A stretch of 64,000 nt of DNA from Liquidambar formosana (GCA_039720395.1 CM077828.1:31182069-31246068), one strand, 5' to 3'; shown: positions 1 to 9,925, numbered from the stretch's first letter. A program made the numbers and translations. Notes: a model not told the origin generated them from the letters alone.

Positions 1-79
1 ATGTTTTTGTTCCAAACAAATGTGGGAAAACCAAGTTTCTTGTTCAGGCCTACAATATTGGAGAAGAAAGAAAACTGAC

Positions 80-220
80 CTGGATAGGAAGTTTGTGTTT
101 TGCCGCAATCTCTCTGAATATGAAGGAAGTGACTGCATTGGTTCCATAGCGTTGATTTGCATTGTGTTTAATGACAAGCCCTCCATGCAACTTGGGTTGA
201 TGATTTTCTTCATGCTTGTC
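80..220 (-). pseudogene. DAP exon remnant, KHEENH region
   Basis: This 47-codon exon has an acceptor AG at 221-222 and a donor GT at 78-79. It reads DKHEENHQPKLHGG at the start and FIFREIAAKHKLPIQ at the end, matching the C-terminal half of plant M18 DAP. It is open and undamaged. Confidence 0.9.
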
Positions 221-306
221 CTGAGAAGAAACCCCATATCACAACAGAGCAATGAAGCATACCAAACTATCTGCACAGGCGAATTAAGAGAAAGGATACA
301 GCATAC

Positions 307-381
307 CATATAATTAGGGTGTAGTGCGTGCGCCATGTCAGCAGATACGAGGAAACTCCTTTGGATAGCTCTCGGGAGCAC
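307..381 (-). pseudogene. DAP exon remnant, SADMAHALHPNYM
   Basis: This 25-codon exon is bounded by CAG at 382-384 and GTATGC at 301-306. It encodes RAIQRSFLVSADMAHALHP and then NYM, a strongly conserved M18 segment. The frame joins the next exon (80-220) in phase 0. Confidence 0.9.
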
Positions 382-530
382 CTGAATAGAAATCAATGCA
401 ATGAAAACAAATAAGGTTCCATGACCAATTTTACAATGCAAAGGGCTAGTTAAAGAAAATTAATGTGACACCAATTATTCTAAGTAAAACAAAATGAAAA
501 TGAAAACGAACATAGAGCAGTCATCATTAC

Positions 531-704
531 CTTAGAATCGACGCTGGAGGAATTTGTGATTCGGGATAGAGCATCTAACATGGCAGGAGACCCAGCCCCT
601 TGTGTGGAATCAGATCCAACCTCCTCATGATCAAACAATGCTACCATTCTTACACCAGTCTCATCCTTAAGACTGCTTTCAGCAGATGTAGCATCTATCA
701 ATGC
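531..704 (-). pseudogene. DAP exon remnant with HEEVGS catalytic motif
   Basis: This 58-codon open exon has an acceptor at 705-707 and a donor GTAATG ending at 530. It contains ALIDATSAESSLKDE and FDHEEVGSDSTQGAGSP, the acidic metal and catalytic motif of M18 peptidases. No lesion lies inside this exon. Confidence 0.93.
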
Positions 705-1238
705 CTGAAATTGAATTCAGTAACACATGAAAATGAGCTGCTGTAACATTGAAATGGCAAAGGAAAATATAAATTTCATTTCGCTCTTCAAAAACATGCA
801 GCAGGCTGTCAAGGATATGCTTCACATGAATCAGTTCTCACTAGTTCTTGGGAATCCCAGAATAACTCCTTCTATCAACTATAAATTGATAGTTCTCGAG
901 CAGAATTCCATCACGTGTATATTCCAGCAAATTTACCACATGGAATGCATTAGCAGATTACCCAAGTGACAAAAGCTAATCCTATTAAATAACGAAGGCC
1001 AAAAACAGGTCAGGAGAGAGCATTTTGACACAATATAGTCTGACATACATCTCCTTGATGAGCAACTAGGCATATATCATACTAAATTCTAAAATGGCTA
1101 AAATTTCATGATTCCAAAGGCTCTCCATTTCACATGAGAAATGCAACATATCACAGCCAAGAGACTGACAGGAGGAAAGAAACTCTACAATTACCTCGCA
1201 TTTCATCTTAAATAAGGAAGAAAGGCTACATAACGACA
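705..1238 (-). other. DAP intron remnant, no gene seen
   Basis: This AT-rich spacer lies between two DAP exons. I see no repeats or coding signal. The donor expected next to position 1238 is not a normal GT in the right phase. Confidence 0.6.
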
Positions 1239-1363
1239 CATTAAAGAGCAGAATGACATGCAGAGATTATCAAAGCCTTCCTGAGAAAATGAATTCCTTC
1301 ATGGCACCAGTAACAATACTTCGTTGAGTATCACATGCTTGTAACTCAAAATCGCATATATCA
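1239..1363 (-). pseudogene. DAP exon remnant, 3' part of the exon split by the copia element
   Basis: The exon reads DICDFELQACDTQRSIVTG and then AMKEFIFSGRL before a frameshift: an extra A in the run 1272-1274 (T on the coding strand) creates TGA. DNLCMSFCSL follows in the shifted frame. The exon continues across element E1 at 6786-6825, where the coding frame rejoins exactly. Confidence 0.9.
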
Positions 1364-1542
1364 TGTTACCGTGTATTGTAACTGTATAAAGTATAGCGTA
1401 GGCCCCTGTATTGTACAGCTATACCTAGGATTATTCCTAGCCTAAACTCTATATATAGGTCCCTCATGTACATGAAAGGAACATATCAATAGCAAGGGTT
1501 TTAACCCTCTTTTTCCCTTCTCTCTTTCTGTGTTCCATCGCA
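1364..1542 (+). repeat. E1 5' LTR
   Basis: It begins TGTTACCGTG and ends CATCGCA. A TATA-like TCTATATATAGG lies at about 1448-1459, so transcription probably starts just downstream. It matches 6607-6785 with no difference that I found. Confidence 0.95.
1448..1459 (+). promoter_or_regulatory. TATA-like box in the E1 LTR
   Basis: TCTATATATAGG lies about 85 bp before the LTR end, a usual place for a U3/R promoter in a short copia LTR. It is duplicated at the matching place in the 3' LTR. Confidence 0.55.
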
Positions 1543-1545
1543 ATA

Positions 1546-1561
1546 TGGTATCAGAGCGGGG
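1546..1561 (+). other. E1 primer-binding site (initiator Met tRNA type)
   Basis: TGGTATCAGAGCGGGG begins three bases after the LTR end. This is the usual plant copia primer site, complementary to the 3' end of initiator methionine tRNA. Confidence 0.92.
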
Positions 1562-1606
1562 TTTGGTCCTCTGAAAGTTTTTTTTTCTCTCCCATTTCCG
1601 GTGACG

Positions 1607-1964
1607 AGCAAGCCGAAGCCTTTTCACATTTTTCAGGTACGTTCTGCACATCACCCAACCTTTGCACCACATCCACTTGCCTCGCCTCTCTCTGCTCTAC
1701 AAAACGCCGCCAACCAGCTCACCAGAAAGCTCCCCACGCTCCCACACGCGCCACCACTTTGCAGGCGCGTCAGATCCACGTGCACAGCAAGCCGAAGCTT
1801 TTTTCGCATTTTTCGGGTACGTTCTGCACATCACCCAACCTTTGCACCACATCCACTTGCCTCGCCTCTCTCTGCTCTACAAAGAGCCGTCAACCAGCTC
1901 ACCAGAAAGCTCCCCACACGCCCACACGCGCCACCTCTTTGCAGGCGCGTCAGATCCACGCGCA
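1607..1964 (+). repeat. Tandem duplication in the E1 leader, 179-bp period
   Basis: Two head-to-tail units, 1607-1785 and 1786-1964, both start AGCAAGCCGAAG and both contain GTACGTTCTGCACATCACCC. They differ at a few sites. The block lies in the untranslated leader between primer site and gag. The period equals the LTR length but the sequence is not LTR. Confidence 0.9.
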
Positions 1965-2040
1965 CTGTACTCTGCCACGCGCTGCCACGCGCCATCTACA
2001 CAAGGCCTTCAGCGCTTACGTCAGCAGCGTGTCATCACCG

Positions 2041-2302
2041 CCACGTCACCGCCACGTCAGCAACCACCACTGCCACGTCAGCGCCACGCCACTGCCACGT
2101 CAGTGCCACGTCACTGCGCACCACTGCCACGTCATCACCACGTCAGCAACCACGTCAGCAACCACCACTGCCACGTCAGCGCCACGTCAGCTTACCACTG
2201 CCACGTCATCGCCACGTCAGCAACCACCACTGCCACGTCAGCGCCACGTCAGCGCCACGTCAGTACTGCTGTATCAGTCTGCCACGTCACTCTGCCACGT
2301 CA
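2041..2302 (+). repeat. Array of 17 CCACGTCA octamers in the E1 leader
   Basis: I count 17 exact CCACGTCA copies in about 260 bp, embedded in irregular units such as GCCACGTCAGCAACCACCACT. The octamer (reverse complement TGACGTGG) is a G-box/C-box hybrid, a known strong site for plant bZIP factors. Several frames are open across it only because the repeat lacks stops; I do not call them genes. Confidence 0.88.
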
Positions 2303-2450
2303 GCCCTAATGCATCTGTTTGCTGTTTTTCCTTCATTTTCTCCATTTCTGGGCCATTTTCAGCAAACAAACAGTCATTCTTAGGTATTTTCAGCCCTCTG
2401 ATCTCATTTTTGAGCTCCTTTTTGGCTAATTCTACTCCGAGTGTGCAGTT

Positions 2451-5400
2451 ATGAGTAACCCAGAGCTTGCTATCAACATCCCTCTGGTCTTAAATGGCCA
2501 GAATTATGTTCTCTGGGCTCAAGCCATGTCTGGCTACCTTCGTGGTCACAAACTCTGGCGAATTGTCACTGGTGATGTCACTGAACCAAAGAAAGGGACA
2601 GAAGAACTTGAAGAAAAATTTGTGGATCGTCTTGAAGAGTGGGACAGTAAGAATCAAAAGATCATCTCTGCTTTTCGCAGTACCTCTATTCCATCCATTG
2701 GTATGCAGTTTGGCCGTTTTGAAACCGCCAAAGCTGCTTGGGATTTTCTTGCCGACCGCTACACCACTGCTGGTCTCTCTCATCAGTACCAACTTTTAGA
2801 TCAACTTCACCGCATGCGTCAAGAACCTAGAGAAGCAATTGACATTTTCCACTCCCGGATGCAGGCCTTTTGGGATCAATTGGCCGCTTCAGAACCTACT
2901 TGGACCTGTTCTCAGGATGCGGCGAAATTTCTCAGTTACCGAAATCAGCAGCGTCTAATCCATTTTCTGATGGCCTTGGATGATGTATTCGAACCTACAC
3001 GTGCCATTTTGCTTCATCGCACTCCATTACCGACCTTGGAAAGTGCTGTTTCTGAACTTGTTGCATATGAGACTCGACGCTGTACTCGCCTTCCTCCTTC
3101 TACTGAATCTGCTCTTGCAACTCCCTTCTCAGCACCGGCCCACACTGCTATGGCCACTCCTCCTTCTGGGCGTCCATCTCTATCAGGTTGCAAGTTTTGT
3201 CATGCGCCGAACCATACTCTGCTTCACTGTCCTATTCGAGTCTGCAAGCACTGTCACAAGCGCGGTCCAGGTCATTTCTTAAATGACTGTCCACGCAATC
3301 CAAACCCACAACCTCGACATCATCATTCCAGAGGAAATTCATCTAGGTCTAACAGGTTCAAGCCTCACCATCGTTCCACTACTGCTGCTACTACTGCTGC
3401 TGCTACTGAGGACATCTCTCCACCTACCTCTCCCACTTCATCTCTCTCTAATGCCGATCTCACTGCTCTTCTCAAACAGGTCTTCTCTACTTTTGGTAAC
3501 CCTCCTCCTACTGCTCTCTCCGTCACACCAGGTACTTCCTCTTGGTATTTTGACTCAGCCTGTTGTAATCATATGACATCTGATCACTCTCTTTTCACTA
3601 CTCAAGTTCATACTTCTCATCTTCCTCCTATTCATACTGCTGATGGCTCTCATATGCATGTTAATCACATTGGACAAATCTCTAACTCCAAAGTGTCTCT
3701 TCCTGATACTTATTTCATTCCTCAACTCACTTTAAATCTTATTTCTGTGGGACAACTTTGTGAACTTGGTCTTAATGTTACCTTTTCTTCTACTGGTTGT
3801 ATTGTACAGGATCCAAAGACGGGACAGACGCTTGGGACCGGCCGTAGAGTTGGACGTTTATTTGAATTGGTCAACTTCCACACTCCATCCCACTTTACCT
3901 CTCCCGCTCACTCCGCTGCTGCCTCAACTCCTCCCTCTTTAACTCTTTGGCATGCTCGCTTAGGACATGTTTCCTTCAGTCGTTTACAAAAATTGGCTTC
4001 TAGTGGTATTTTGGGCCCTGTAATAAATAAACATGATGATTGTTTATCTTGTCAGCTCGGTAAACAATCTGCTTTACCTTTTTCAAATAGTGATTCTGTT
4101 TCTAATGCCCCATTTGACTTAGTTCATTCTGATATTTGGGGTCCCTCTCCTACCACCACCATGGGTGGATCCAAGTATTTTGTTATCTTCATTGATGATT
4201 ATTCTCGCTTTACTTGGATTTATCTTATGCAGCATCGCTCTGAACTGAAACAGATTTACTATAACTTTGCCCGCATGATTACCACTCAGTTTTCGCGTCC
4301 TATTAAAATCTTTCGTGCAGATAATGCTATGGAGTACCGCAACACTGACTTCCTCCAATTTCTTCAACAACAAGGCACCCTTCCTTATCGTTCTTGCCCA
4401 GGCACTTCTCAGCAAAATGGTCGCGCCGAACGCAAACATCGTCACATTTTGGACACTATTCGTTCTCTTCTTCTCTCTTCCTCCTGTCCTGAGCATTTTT
4501 GGGGAGAAGCTGCTCTCACCGCCGTTTTCACCATCAACCACATTCCCTCTCCTGTCATTAATAATCAATCTCCCCATGAACGGCTTTATGGTACACCTCC
4601 TCACTACAGTACTCTCCGTGTTTTTGGCTGTGCCTGTTTTGTGTTACTTCAACCACATGAACGTACCAAGCTTCAACCTCGTGCCCGTCTCTGCTGCTTC
4701 TTGGGTTATGGGATAGAACACAAAGGCTATAGGTGTTGGGATCCTATTTCCAAACGTCTTCGTATTTCCCGTCATGTGGTCTTTTGGGAACACAAACTGT
4801 TCTCCTCTCTCTCCAAATTTCATCTCCCTTCCTCATCTACCCTTTCTCTATTCACTAACCCCTCTATTTCTTTATTTCCTGATGATGTTGACACAGGTTC
4901 AGATACACCAACTACGGCCCCTCCTGCAGTGCCCATCCCGCCTGACGATCCTGACAATCTCGTTCCCACTCCTCCTCCAGCTCTTCGCCGTTCTACTCGG
5001 GTAAGAGAATTGCCAGTCCATCTTCGTGACTTTCATTGTTTCTCCACTATTCTTTCTCAACATGAGCCTCAATCTTATCGCGAGGCTTGTACTAACCCTC
5101 TTTGGCAGCAAGCAATGGATACTGAATTACAGGCTTTACACAAAACTCATACTTGGGACTTGGTTGATCTTCCCCTGGGCAAACATGCCATTGGATGTAA
5201 ATGGGTTTACAAGATCAAGACTCGCTCTGATGGAGCTATTGAACGCTATAAGGCTCGCCTCGTTGCCAAAGGCTTTACTCAGGAGTATGGAATTGACTAT
5301 GAAGAGACCTTTGCTCCTGTCGCCCGTCTTACTTCTGTCAGGAGTCTCCTAGCTGTGGCCGCTGTCCGCCAATGGGGATTATTTCAGATGGATGTTAAGA

Positions 5401-6593
5401 ATGCATTTCTAAATGGTGATCTTCATGAAGAAGTCTACATGCAACCACCTCCTGGGTATGATCATTTACCTAACCAGGTCTGTCACCTCCGTCGCGCCTT
5501 GTATGGACTCAAGCAAGCTCCTCGAGCCTGGTTTGCCAAATTCAGTTCTGTTATTGGAGATTTCGGCTTTACATCTAGTCCCTATGACTCCGCTCTTTTT
5601 GTTCGTCAGACTGATCATGGCACCATTCTTTTGCTTCTCTATGTTGATGATATGATTATCACTGGTGATGATTCTACTGGCATTTCTACTCTGAAACAGT
5701 TTCTTAGCCAGCACTTTGAGATGAAGGATCTTGGTTCCCTTAGCTATTTTTTGGGTCTTGAGATTTCTTCTGATTCTCGGGGATACTATCTTTCTCAGGC
5801 CAAGTATGTTTCTGATCTCCTCACCCGTGCTGGTCTTACTGATAGCAAGACTGTTTCAACTCCTCTCGAGCCTAATGTTCGCCTCACTCCTCTAGATGGT
5901 ACACCTCTCCATGATGCTACCTTGTACCGACAGTTAGTTGGCAGCCTTGTTTATCTCACTGTTACTCGGCCCGATCTTGCCTATGCAGTACATCTTGTCA
6001 GTCAGTTTATGTCTGCTCCTCGCTCTTCTCATTATGCAGCTGTTCTCCGGATCCTTCGATATATTAAAGGTACCCTATATCATGGTCTTCATTTTTCTGC
6101 CGCCTCTTCCCTTGAGTTGCGTGCCTACTCCGACGCTGATTGGGCCGGTGATCCGACTGACCGCCGTTCTACCACTGGCTACTGTTTCTTTCTTGGCACC
6201 TCCCTTATTTCCTGGCGTAGCAAGAAGCAAACTGTCACCGCCCGCTCTAGCACTGAGGCTGAATATCGTGCTCTCGCCGATACTACCCAAGAACTTCTTT
6301 GGCTTCGTTGGCTTCTTACTACTATGGGAGTTCCTCTCCCGACAGCTACTGTTCTTTACTGTGACAATCGTAGTGCTCTTCAGATTGCTCATAATGATGT
6401 ATTCCACGAACGCACTAAACATATTGAAATTGATTGTCATTTCATTCGTCAGCACATTACCAGTGGCACTGTGCGTCTCCTCTCCGTCTCTTCCACAGAT
6501 CAGCCTGCAGACATCTTCACCAAATCTTATCCTCCAGGACGCCATCTCGATTTAGTTTCCAAACTCAAGTTGGTCTCTACAAACCCTACTTGA
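2451..6593 (+). CDS. Copia gag-pol polyprotein (E1), intact
   Basis: The 1380-residue single ORF starts at the first ATG after the leader. Domain order is that of Ty1/copia: Gag (about 1-240); two zinc knuckles near 245-285 (CKFCHAPNHTLLHC and CKHCHKRGPGHFLNDC); protease near 365 (WYFDSACCNHMTSD, with DSA where DSG is usual); integrase zinc part (HARLGHVSFSRL, then CLSCQLGK) and catalytic core (HSDIWGP, FRADNAMEY, NGRAERKHRHILD); reverse transcriptase from about 885 (WVYKIKTRSDG, QMDVKNAFLNGDL, YGLKQAPRAWF, LLYVDDMIITG); RNase H (YSDADWAGDPTDRRSTTGYC, SSTEAEYRAL). No stop or frameshift is seen. It would make the particle protein and all enzymes for its own replication. Confidence 0.97.
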   Translation: MSNPELAINIPLVLNGQNYVLWAQAMSGYLRGHKLWRIVTGDVTEPKKGTEELEEKFVDRLEEWDSKNQKIISAFRSTSIPSIGMQFGRFETAKAAWDFLADRYTTAGLSHQYQLLDQLHRMRQEPREAIDIFHSRMQAFWDQLAASEPTWTCSQDAAKFLSYRNQQRLIHFLMALDDVFEPTRAILLHRTPLPTLESAVSELVAYETRRCTRLPPSTESALATPFSAPAHTAMATPPSGRPSLSGCKFCHAPNHTLLHCPIRVCKHCHKRGPGHFLNDCPRNPNPQPRHHHSRGNSSRSNRFKPHHRSTTAATTAAATEDISPPTSPTSSLSNADLTALLKQVFSTFGNPPPTALSVTPGTSSWYFDSACCNHMTSDHSLFTTQVHTSHLPPIHTADGSHMHVNHIGQISNSKVSLPDTYFIPQLTLNLISVGQLCELGLNVTFSSTGCIVQDPKTGQTLGTGRRVGRLFELVNFHTPSHFTSPAHSAAASTPPSLTLWHARLGHVSFSRLQKLASSGILGPVINKHDDCLSCQLGKQSALPFSNSDSVSNAPFDLVHSDIWGPSPTTTMGGSKYFVIFIDDYSRFTWIYLMQHRSELKQIYYNFARMITTQFSRPIKIFRADNAMEYRNTDFLQFLQQQGTLPYRSCPGTSQQNGRAERKHRHILDTIRSLLLSSSCPEHFWGEAALTAVFTINHIPSPVINNQSPHERLYGTPPHYSTLRVFGCACFVLLQPHERTKLQPRARLCCFLGYGIEHKGYRCWDPISKRLRISRHVVFWEHKLFSSLSKFHLPSSSTLSLFTNPSISLFPDDVDTGSDTPTTAPPAVPIPPDDPDNLVPTPPPALRRSTRVRELPVHLRDFHCFSTILSQHEPQSYREACTNPLWQQAMDTELQALHKTHTWDLVDLPLGKHAIGCKWVYKIKTRSDGAIERYKARLVAKGFTQEYGIDYEETFAPVARLTSVRSLLAVAAVRQWGLFQMDVKNAFLNGDLHEEVYMQPPPGYDHLPNQVCHLRRALYGLKQAPRAWFAKFSSVIGDFGFTSSPYDSALFVRQTDHGTILLLLYVDDMIITGDDSTGISTLKQFLSQHFEMKDLGSLSYFLGLEISSDSRGYYLSQAKYVSDLLTRAGLTDSKTVSTPLEPNVRLTPLDGTPLHDATLYRQLVGSLVYLTVTRPDLAYAVHLVSQFMSAPRSSHYAAVLRILRYIKGTLYHGLHFSAASSLELRAYSDADWAGDPTDRRSTTGYCFFLGTSLISWRSKKQTVTARSSTEAEYRALADTTQELLWLRWLLTTMGVPLPTATVLYCDNRSALQIAHNDVFHERTKHIEIDCHFIRQHITSGTVRLLSVSSTDQPADIFTKSYPPGRHLDLVSKLKLVSTNPT

Positions 6594-6606
6594 GTTTGAG
6601 GGGGGG
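6592..6606 (+). other. E1 polypurine tract
   Basis: TGAGTTTGAGGGGGG lies directly before the 3' LTR and overlaps the stop codon of gag-pol. This is the usual plus-strand primer site. Confidence 0.85.
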
Positions 6607-6785
6607 TGTTACCGTGTATTGTAACTGTATAAAGTATAGCGTAGGCCCCTGTATTGTACAGCTATACCTAGGATTATTCCTAGCCTAAACTCTATATATA
6701 GGTCCCTCATGTACATGAAAGGAACATATCAATAGCAAGGGTTTTAACCCTCTTTTTCCCTTCTCTCTTTCTGTGTTCCATCGCA
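6607..6785 (+). repeat. E1 3' LTR
   Basis: It is 179 bp, TGTTACC to ATCGCA, identical by eye to the 5' LTR. DAP exon sequence resumes right after the target duplication. Confidence 0.95.
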
Positions 6786-6825
6786 ATATATCATATGGTT
6801 CACAGCCAATCTGAGTTGCAAGGAG
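6786..6825 (-). pseudogene. DAP exon remnant, 5' part of the exon split by E1
   Basis: After an acceptor at 6826-6828 the minus strand reads LLATQIGCEPYDICD, then passes into the part at 1239-1363 once E1 and one copy of the duplicated target are removed. The frame was unbroken at this point before insertion. Confidence 0.88.
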
Positions 6826-7115
6826 CTGTATGAAAGGGAAAAAACATACCAAAAAAATAATAATAAAAAAAAAATAAAAGAAAAGAAAAGGGAATTAAAA
6901 GATTAACACTAGTGCATAACAAAAATTGTTGAATATCAAGCCGAGGTCCACTTAGAAGAGTAGCATTTGTCTAGTAACATCATTGATGGTTCCCATTAAC
7001 TCATCCATCTAGCCTGATGCAACCCTAAAGTTCACCCCCCCCCAACCCTGGCCACAAAAGAGAAAAAAAAAAAGAGCAAAGAAAAAGACTCTCTAAGCTG
7101 CAAAATTTATTTAAC
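6826..7115 (-). other. DAP intron remnant with A-rich tract
   Basis: Simple A-rich sequence (about 6841-6900) and intron DNA. No coding signal. Confidence 0.5.
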
Positions 7116-7266
7116 CTGTAATAGAATTGAGTGATGCTTTGAGTTAATTATCAGCGTTCATCCATTCATTTAATTTCTTTCTATCAGTCTGAACTCCACT
7201 TTCATCTGGATCAGTTTCAGCAAGCAGTTTATTGAAGTCCACAGGCCACAGTTTATTGAGCTCCAC
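7116..7266 (-). pseudogene. DAP exon remnant with frameshift
   Basis: An acceptor lies at 7267-7269 and a donor GTTAAA just below 7116. The start reads VELNKL and the end NSKHHSILLQ, as in plant DAP, but they are in different frames. The exon is 151 nt where a multiple of three is expected. The start also looks duplicated (CAATAAACTG occurs twice). Confidence 0.75.
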
Positions 7267-7464
7267 CTGCCAAAATTTGTTGGTTGGATAAAAAAAAGTC
7301 AACTATTGCATCAAAATATGGACATTCACTCATTTTCTTAGAAAAGCTATTTTCGTGCAAAGTTCAGTTATTCCTCTTCCGATAATCCAAACATAAGCTC
7401 AATATGTACCTATGGTACAAAATCACTCCTACACCAGATGGATCAGCAATTTTTAGACTCAAAT

Positions 7465-9420
7465 CAGATATACTATCACAGACATTAGATGAAATTATGA
7501 TTTTACATCTTAAACTGGTATTCTTGCAAACAGTTCTTAGGATCTGAAGAATTCATCAGATTTTGCACACATGATTGAATTTATAAAGACCCATATGAAA
7601 GTTGAAAGCGTACGCAGCATGATTTTTAATGGGACCAGCAGATGATGGGTCCCATTCCTTTTTTTGTTTCTAATTGGTCACATGGTTTGATGGTAAATTT
7701 GTTATAATAGTATGACTATTTTTGAGATGGAGCACTGCAATTTTTCCCAACCCTTCCAAAAAAATTTCTCACCTGACAGCTAATGTGATGCCACATCATG
7801 ATCTTGTATTTTTTTATATGGTTTACTGATGTGGCATCGCTTAGTCAGCTCACTTGTTAGTTGGAATTAAAAAAAAAAGGGTTTGGAAGAGTAGCATTTT
7901 CCTTTTGTGACGCTATTAATGGAAAAAATTTGATAATTATCAAAAAAATTTAATCCTAATGTGACACAAAATTAGTTTCAGATGATTACAAGTAAAGGAA
8001 ATTCAATCTATGAGGTGCGATCATACACATCAAATATATGAACGTTTCTGCGAATGACTCGTGTTTTTACAACCAAATATTCTAGTTCCTTCCTAGTTTG
8101 TTTTTAGAAATACGGAGTAGATTTTATAAGAAAATATGTGCCTTAATCTAAATCAACTATATGTAGCAAACAAGCCTAGTGATCTAAGAATTTTTGACAT
8201 CAGATATACTATCACAGACATTAGATGAAATTATGATTTTATATCTTAAATTGGTATTCTTGCAAACAGTACTTTTCTAAGGATCTGCAGAATTCATCAG
8301 ATTTTGCACACATGATTGAATTTATAAACACCCATAGGAAAGTTGAAAGCAAATACAGCATGATTTTTAATGGGACCAGCAGATGATGGATCCCATTCCT
8401 TTTTTTGTTTCTAATTGGTCATATGGTTTGATTGTAAATTTGTATAATAGTATGACTATTTTTGAGATGGACCAGTGCAATTCTTCCCAACCCTTCCAAA
8501 AAATTTTCTCACCTGATCTGCCAGATGATGTGGTGCCACATCATCATCTTGTATTTTTTTAGATGGTTTACTGATGTGGCATCACTTAGCTCACCTGTTA
8601 GCTAGAAAAAAAAAAGGTTTGGAAGAGTAGCATTTTCCTTTTGTGACGCTATTAATGGCAAATGTTTGATAATTATAAAAAAAAATTAATCCGAATGTGG
8701 CACAAAATTAGTTTTAGATGATTACAAGTAAAGGAAATTTAATCTACCAAGTGCGATCAGACACATCAAATATATGAACTTTTCTACGAATGACTCGTGT
8801 GCTTACAACCAAACATTCTGGTTCCACCCCAGTTTGTTTTTAGAAATACGGAGTAGATTTTATAAGAAAATATGTGCCTTAATCTACATCAACTATCTAT
8901 ACTACCTATAAAAAGTTGAATCTCAGAAAAACTTTTGAACGGCCAATATACCCTTATTTTAAAAAAAATAAAATAAATATCTACCCTTCCTTCCTTTAAT
9001 TGAAACATATAGTATATATTCTTATAATTTGGTAACAAATGAAAGTTAGATTTTAACTCAAACTCTTAACAAATTAAAGTTAGATTCTTACTCAAATTCT
9101 ATTTCCTAAAGCAACTATCAAGTTGCATGATAATATATATGAATAAAAACTTTTTAAATATTCCGTTTTATGAAGAAAAAAAAAATTCTGAATGTATATC
9201 TAAAGAGTTTTTAATCTTTTGTTGACAATTTTGATTATAAAAAATTTTAAAAAAAAATTGTACTTTTGAATTTTAAACTTTATCTTTTATGAAAAAATAT
9301 AAAATCTTTATGTATTTATTATTTTGTATAACTAATATCATTTAAAAATATTCACGTGCAACGCACGTGTGCTATATCCAGTATGTAGCAAACAAGCCTA
9401 GTGATCTAAGAATATTTGAC
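7465..9420. repeat. Tandem duplication in a DAP intron, 736-bp period
   Basis: Unit 1 (about 7465-8200) and unit 2 (8201 to about 9420) share sequence throughout, from CAGATATACTATCACAG to TAGCAAACAAGCC. Unit 2 is longer because a Helitron sits in it at 8896-9381. No coding signal is seen. The units differ at scattered sites, so the duplication is not new. Confidence 0.88.
8896..9381 (+). mobile_element. Non-autonomous Helitron, 486 bp
   Basis: It begins TCTATACTACCTATAAAA, a typical plant Helitron 5' end, and ends TATATCCAG. A perfect hairpin lies at 9353-9369 (CACGTGC, loop AAC, GCACGTG), 12 nt before the end. It sits between A (8895) and T (9382), the Helitron target rule, with no target duplication. 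The other copy of the tandem repeat carries the empty site at 8159/8160, which fixes both ends. The canonical CTAG end is CCAG here. It is AT-rich with no coding capacity, so it depended on a helper. Confidence 0.88.
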
Positions 9421-9465
9421 ATCATAACTAAAAAGTGTACCAAATGCACATAATTCTAAGATTAC

Positions 9466-9535
9466 CTTAATTGATGTTGCCAGGATAGGAACAAGGTGAT
9501 TGTGTGTGTTCACCTTAAATCCATTGTTTACGCTC
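9466..9535 (-). pseudogene. DAP exon remnant, NGFKVNTHNHLVPIL
   Basis: The 70-nt exon has an acceptor at 9536-9538 and a donor GTAATC ending at 9465. It reads SVNNGFKVNTHNHLVPILA then TSIK. Open. Confidence 0.88.
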
Positions 9536-9589
9536 CTGTTGACAATATGTAAAAACATGTATCCCTCTTATGCACTAAGTTTGATTGAA

Positions 9590-9592
<3 letters not shown>

Positions 9593-9620
<28 letters not shown>
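9593..9620. repeat. (GA)n microsatellite
   Basis: About 14 uninterrupted GA units within a DAP intron. Confidence 0.9.
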
Positions 9621-9621
<1 letters not shown>

Positions 9622-9726
9622 CAATTTGAAAGACTGATTGTATAAAAACTAAATGTAGCCTCAAACACCAATGGGAAATATTTATCCAAAATCCAACAGG
9701 TTATCTAGCAATTTATCAAACTGAAC

Positions 9727-9925
9727 TTGTCCAAGTGAATTGCCAGGCTAGGGATGCAGATTATGGGCTTGTCAATCTTAACAAGTTGATGTATGACACA
9801 GAACCATTCTCTTCTTCTCTTACTATCACACGACCAGCAACAGTTAAGTCGCGATCAAACCATGTATGCCACAAACCACCTCCATAAGTTTGAACACCAA
9901 CCTCTAGGTACCCGCCTTTAGCCAC
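9727..9925 (-). pseudogene. DAP exon remnant, [20 protein letters not shown]
   Basis: The acceptor CAG is at 9926-9928. The exon reads [20 protein letters not shown] and then [20 protein letters not shown]. Near 9790 a net loss of four bases shifts the frame; [20 protein letters not shown] follows in the new frame. A GT donor at 9726 fits the following exon. Confidence 0.9.

Larger units (their letters stand above)
1364..6785 (+). mobile_element. E1: complete Ty1/copia LTR retrotransposon
   Basis: The 5422-bp element has two 179-bp LTRs (1364-1542 and 6607-6785) that look identical, an initiator-Met-tRNA-type primer site, one uninterrupted gag-pol ORF and a polypurine tract. It lies inside a DAP exon and is flanked on both sides by ATATATCA (1356-1363 and 6786-6793). 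Copia elements usually make 5-bp duplications, so part of this 8-bp match may be chance. Identical LTRs and an open ORF point to a very recent, possibly still competent insertion. Confidence 0.96.

Noticed and set aside
1601..2454. Three overlapping long ORFs (His/Ser/Thr-rich) in the copia leader
   Set aside because: They read through CCACGTCA repeats, which lack stops in all frames. The leader is untranslated in copia elements.
4119..4604. Minus-strand ORF inside the copia integrase
   Set aside because: Shadow of gag-pol; no known motif.
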